A model generated the notes under the pieces. That model was given only the letters and a program-made list of their open reading frames with translations, ran no database searches and was not told where the DNA came from. Source: Actinostola sp. cb2023 (lineage: Eukaryota; Cnidaria; Anthozoa; Actiniaria; Actinostolidae). From it: a DNA stretch of 64,000 nt. Location: positions 576,001 through 640,000 of the forward strand of contig JAUJYZ010001516.1 of the NCBI GenBank assembly GCA_033675265.1, in the 5' to 3' direction. The position numbers and the translations under genes were made by a program. Positions 60,691-64,000 of this stretch are shown here, piece by piece; the stretch's first letter is position 1; every line of letters begins with the position of its first letter.

Positions 60691-61875
60691 ATGTCTGCTA
60701 AGAATGTCATCCTTTCTATGTTACATGGAATGTGGCAGAACCGCTGTCTGAGTGCCATCGTTGGACTCAAGATTCCTGAGCTACTTTGCACCAGTGAAGA
60801 ATTTTCACTCAGTATTGAAGACATCGCCACGAAGTCAGGCTGCACATCAAGCAAGCAGCTCTACCCTATGATGAGAGTACTTGCTCAGTGGGGAATCGGC
60901 AAGGAGCTGGAGAACAAGCGTTTTGCCAAGACCCAAGCCATGGAACTGCTGAGACGAGACAAGGGACCAAGTCTTGGACATATGCTAGAGTATTTTGGTT
61001 CTGATGAATTTATCATGGCGACAAGACAAATGGCAACGTCTATCAGACATGGTGAGCCGGCTTTTGTTCTTGAACATGGAATGACTCACCTTCAATACAT
61101 GTATGAGTTCGATCAAAGTCCTGACGATAAAGGCAAGACTTCTGAAGGTTCATCTGAACACCCTAGCTACGATCGAAGGCGTGAATTGGCTAACAACTAT
61201 GAAAGTGCTATGGCTTATATGACAGACCTTCTTATTCTTCCAGAAGACCCTGGAGTTCATAACGTTTACAAGGCTTTTCCTTGGTCAACTTGCAGCAGAC
61301 TGGTGGATATGGGTGGAAGTACAGGCTACTTTCTTGCATCTATCCTGAAACAACCAGACTGTGAGCATATCCAGGGGTATGTCGTTGAGCTACCAGAAGC
61401 TGTTAATGATGCCCAGAAAAAAATCCAAAACCTTGGAATCCCACAACATCGCATGGAATTCATCAAGCACGATTTCACCAAACCATTTCCCAGTGAACTT
61501 CAGCTGCAAGTAGATACTGTGATGTTCAAAAACGTCATTGGTATGTTGCTTGACGATGGTGACAAGGTACCGACATTGCTACGTAACTGCCGAAGCCTCT
61601 TTGCTAAAGATGGTGCCGGGAGACTTCTAATCATTGGCGTCTGCTGCCCAGAACCCGAGGACAAAGATCATAATGTTGGAATAAATGGGATGCAGTTTGG
61701 GTTTTTTCACATGCACCGGCTGAATATCACTTGTAACGCTCTATTGACTCGAACAGAATGGATCGACAAACTCGGAGAAATTTGCATGAAGTCTGAATAC
61801 CAGCTGAAACACATATATGACACCTTTGATGGGGGACATACAATTTTTGAGCTTTCAGTGATAAAGAATAATTAG
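60691..61875 (+). CDS. Intronless SAM-dependent O-methyltransferase, ASMT/COMT-like
   Basis: 394 residues, single exon. The N-terminal winged-helix dimerisation part (1-100) has IVGLKIPELL and IEDIATKSG. The Rossmann fold has motif I LVDMGGSTGYF (204-214), the acidic residue after strand 2 in VVELPEAV (Glu233), HDFTKPFP (260-267), the VMFKNVIGMLLDDGD block (278-291) and a final IFELSVI strand. Length and layout fit the plant/fungal/animal hydroxyindole-type O-methyltransferases, which move a methyl group from SAM to a small-molecule hydroxyl. The catalytic His of the usual LHDW motif is replaced (Gly284 by alignment), so activity or mechanism is doubtful. The ATG lies about 8 bp past the end of the 3.8 kb foldback, so promoter and 5' UTR must lie in that repeat or start further upstream with splicing. 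Confidence 0.88.
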   Translation: MSAKNVILSMLHGMWQNRCLSAIVGLKIPELLCTSEEFSLSIEDIATKSGCTSSKQLYPMMRVLAQWGIGKELENKRFAKTQAMELLRRDKGPSLGHMLEYFGSDEFIMATRQMATSIRHGEPAFVLEHGMTHLQYMYEFDQSPDDKGKTSEGSSEHPSYDRRRELANNYESAMAYMTDLLILPEDPGVHNVYKAFPWSTCSRLVDMGGSTGYFLASILKQPDCEHIQGYVVELPEAVNDAQKKIQNLGIPQHRMEFIKHDFTKPFPSELQLQVDTVMFKNVIGMLLDDGDKVPTLLRNCRSLFAKDGAGRLLIIGVCCPEPEDKDHNVGINGMQFGFFHMHRLNITCNALLTRTEWIDKLGEICMKSEYQLKHIYDTFDGGHTIFELSVIKNN

Positions 61876-61902
61876 AATCGCACTCTGCAGCAATTGTTTG
61901 AA

Positions 61903-62106
61903 ATACTAAAGCCGAATCTTCACGAGCAAATTTTCCTTGACAAGTTTTCCTTGACAAGGAAGACTTGGAAGGCTCGTGTAGATGACAAAAAAAATTCAAT
62001 TTTTCCTTGTCAAAGAGAATTAAATTCGGTGTAAATAAAACGTTTTTGTGGCCATTCACCACACACTTGTCAAGGAATTAAACTTGTTCGTGTAGATGCG
62101 GCTTAA
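61903..62106. mobile_element. MITE (family E), copy 2
   Basis: TAAAGCCGAATCTTCACGAG at the left and GTGTAGATGCGGCTTAA at the right, with AAATTTTCCTTGACAAG inside. It has the insert ATTCGGTGTAAATAAAACGT, matched inverted at 62540-62580. Confidence 0.8.
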
Positions 62107-62528
62107 ATCCGCGCACCATAAATAGACAGTCAGTACTTTTTTGGAGAGTAGTTTTTTTTACATGGGAGTTAAGGTGTTTGCTCCCTACTGCTGTCAGCTT
62201 CACCATTTGTATTTTTAGTGAAGTTTAGAAAACGAGAGGCCGTGTTGTTTCGCCTCGTATCTATATACCCGATACAACACGGCATCGAGTTGTGATATTG
62301 ATATTGTGATGTTTGAAATTGTTAATAAACACGCATAAAAATGTTTAATATTTTATTCTTTGTTTTTCTTTGTTGGCATTTTTATTTTCTTCCAATTGAG
62401 AATTTAGCACACTTTAGCATGTTATTTTACTTATATCATCAGCTCATTAGCATGCTAAATTGCTGCCCAGGTCACTGGGAAAAACGCAGCTCGGCCGCTG
62501 TAAATTATGTGTCAATTGGGTGTCAATT
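62107..62528. other. No gene seen
   Basis: Contains an inverted pair around 62240-62285 (CCGTGTTG...CAACACGG) and a short AT-rich stretch. Confidence 0.45.
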
Positions 62529-62562
62529 GTGTGTGGTGAATGGCCACAAAAACGTTTTATTT

Positions 62563-62652
62563 ACACCGAATTTACACCGAATTTATACCGAATTTACACC
62601 GAATTTACACCGAATTTACACCGAATTTACACCGAATTTACACCGAATTTAC
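62563..62652. repeat. 11 bp tandem repeat AATTTACACCG, about 8 copies
   Basis: The array grows out of the sequence GGCCACAAAAACGTTTTATT, whose unexpanded inverted twin is at 62015-62060. Confidence 0.9.
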
Positions 62653-62943
62653 ACTGGCCAAGAACGTTGTTTTTTCAGTGAGTCTGCAATCCATGTGGTC
62701 TGCGACAAGGACCAGATTTTCGGTTGTTCCGGTTTGGAATTTCACAGCGCATGCGTTGAATTAGTTACAAGTTTTTCGAGTGTTTCCTTCGCAATCATTT
62801 TTGGTCTCGCTCCACTCCCCTGCAGTCCCTTCCCATAAAAATGGCTGCGAACGAGACTATCGAGATGTTTGCATGCCCTGTGGAAATATCACCACAGATC
62901 GACCGAATATTTACACGAAAGATTTATTAAAGTGTTTTCGCAA

Positions 62944-63362
62944 TTAGCTCATCACCGATATATCAAAGAGCGATTCATCGAATATCTTAATCCCTGGAAG
63001 GTCTTTAGGTGTGTATATACTAACGTTCATTCTCTCAACTGCCATAATCGGGGGCTCGGGGATCAGGAATCTCCAGTAAGGGAGCTCGCGGAGTTTCCCC
63101 GTTCTCTGAATGGCTGTCTTGCGAGCGCTGTCAGGTGTTGTCCCCCCTGTTCTTGCGTTTATGGCTTTATGGAAGACGTTTTGGTGGAGTGCAGAGGACT
63201 GTCCCTCAAGGCTTGGTTTTGATCTGGGTTTGGCCGATGTTGTTGTTGTTGTCACACTTTTGATTGTACGAATTTCATTCGCTTCGTCTTGAGACTCGTT
63301 TTCAGATTCGCTCTCCGAAAAAGCCTCAAGGTGCTTGATTTCCTCGTTTTTCGAGTCTAAAT
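62944..63362 (-). CDS. Unrecognised protein, C-terminal part
   Basis: Open frame reading LDSKNEEIKHLEAF, an acidic Ser/Glu stretch, VTTTTTSAKPRSKPS and then LPYWRFLIPEPPIMAVERM to a stop. No family recognised. It directly follows the frame at 63357-64000 but is offset by two bases, so the two may be one gene joined by a small unseen splice or broken by a frameshift. Confidence 0.45.
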
Positions 63363-64000
63363 ACCGCGCGATACTTGATCGTCTTGAGCTTGGGCGCGCG
63401 AGGATAATGAACTTGGAGTGTTTAGGCGCCGCTGTGGCGTTCCAAAGGTTATATTGATCGGGCTAAATCGCAAAGGGCTTGAAGTTGTACTGCTAAAGTT
63501 CGAGCTGTTTGGTCGCGTAGGGCTACCTTTTGTACTAAAATCGTAGGGCGACGAAGAGAGATGACTCATACTGCGCTTCCTAAACAGCACGTCACAATTT
63601 TTATAAACTTGAGTAGGAGTTTTAGGCTTCGTTACGTCATGATCAGGCGGAACGCAGAGCACGTATGGAGACACTGAAATGTCGGGAAAATTCTCACCAA
63701 AATCCTCAACACTGGCTTGTTGCTTGCGCGCCTTCGTGCAGTCTGCGCACAATCCTGGTCCAAGAATATCGCAAAAGTGTTTAGGAATGTCAGTGTTTTT
63801 CATAAAGATGGCTCTGTCACAATACCGTGAGTTGGACTTTAGACGAAATCGTGGTAAAAACCCTCGACTCGCTAAGTCTTGTTGCTCTGTCTCGTGATTC
63901 AATGCCAATTTACGTTCCACTAGTCCCATGGAATGGTCGGAATGGTCGTCTTTTGGTTTCGACTTATTTTGTTTTTCCAGCTTTTCATCATCATCATCTT
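63357..64000 (-). CDS. Unrecognised Ser-rich protein, 5' end outside the window
   Basis: The frame is open to the window edge (DDDDEKLEKQNKSKPKDD upstream of the Met at 63929). Visible features: an acidic/basic charged start, a small Cys pair CADCTKARKQQ, the TPTQVYKNCDVLFRKRSMS segment, and a Ser/Pro-rich tail (SSPYDFSTKGSPTRPNSS). These look like phosphorylatable disordered sequence of a nuclear or cytoskeletal protein, but no function can be assigned. It ends at a stop 63357-63359. Confidence 0.5.
   Translation of the reverse strand, partial: DDDDEKLEKQNKSKPKDDHSDHSMGLVERKLALNHETEQQDLASRGFLPRFRLKSNSRYCDRAIFMKNTDIPKHFCDILGPGLCADCTKARKQQASVEDFGENFPDISVSPYVLCVPPDHDVTKPKTPTQVYKNCDVLFRKRSMSHLSSSPYDFSTKGSPTRPNSSNFSSTTSSPLRFSPINITFGTPQRRLNTPSSLSSRAQAQDDQVSRGI

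Overview
The window is eukaryotic nuclear DNA, most likely from an anthozoan cnidarian such as a stony coral or sea anemone. Its genes are split by introns with ordinary GT-AG borders, or are intronless in the GPCR and methyltransferase style common in cnidarians. They sit in AT-rich DNA packed with short inverted-repeat transposons, foldback elements, minisatellites and degraded LTR retrotransposons. No bacterial operon signals are present. The taxonomic call rests on protein and repeat style only and is moderate.

Layout. 1-5.9 kb: a degraded Ty3/gypsy-like element on the minus strand between two blocks of a 17-18 bp satellite. 5.9-18.3 kb: mostly non-coding, with minisatellites and at least ten inverted-repeat elements. 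18.4-32.8 kb (minus): an 11-exon gene for a Sec14/CRAL-TRIO plus RhoGAP protein of the ARHGAP1/ARHGAP8 (p50RhoGAP) type, which I reconstructed exon by exon. Its introns carry a Tc1/mariner relic, a tandem array grown from one of its own exon-intron junctions, a 168 bp tandem array and many MITEs. 33.2-35.7 kb (plus): a three-exon ZNF593/Bud20-like gene, head to head with the RhoGAP gene across about 0.4 kb. 35.8-41.8 kb: nested inverted-repeat elements and hairpins. 42.0-43.1 kb (plus): an unrecognised basic, Ser/Lys-rich protein, followed by a 22 bp minisatellite. 45.0-46.1 kb (minus): an intronless class A GPCR. 48.2-49.2 kb: 10 bp and 8 bp tandem arrays. 49.3-56.9 kb: a large broken foldback element, one arm of which received a very young BEL/Pao-like LTR element with internal deletion. 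56.9-60.7 kb: a second foldback carrying a short coding exon; its right end lies just before the ATG of an intronless O-methyltransferase (60.7-61.9 kb). 62.9-64.0 kb (minus): part of an unrecognised gene that runs off the window.

Functionally, the host genes are a Rho-family GTPase regulator, a ribosome-biogenesis zinc-finger protein, a receptor and a small-molecule methyltransferase. Apart from the likely shared promoter of the RhoGAP and ZNF593-like genes, nothing suggests they work together. I found no clear novel biological system. The strongest unusual observations are the exon-junction-derived tandem array, the Ty1/copia-like domain order of the gypsy relic, and the nested foldback/BEL structure.
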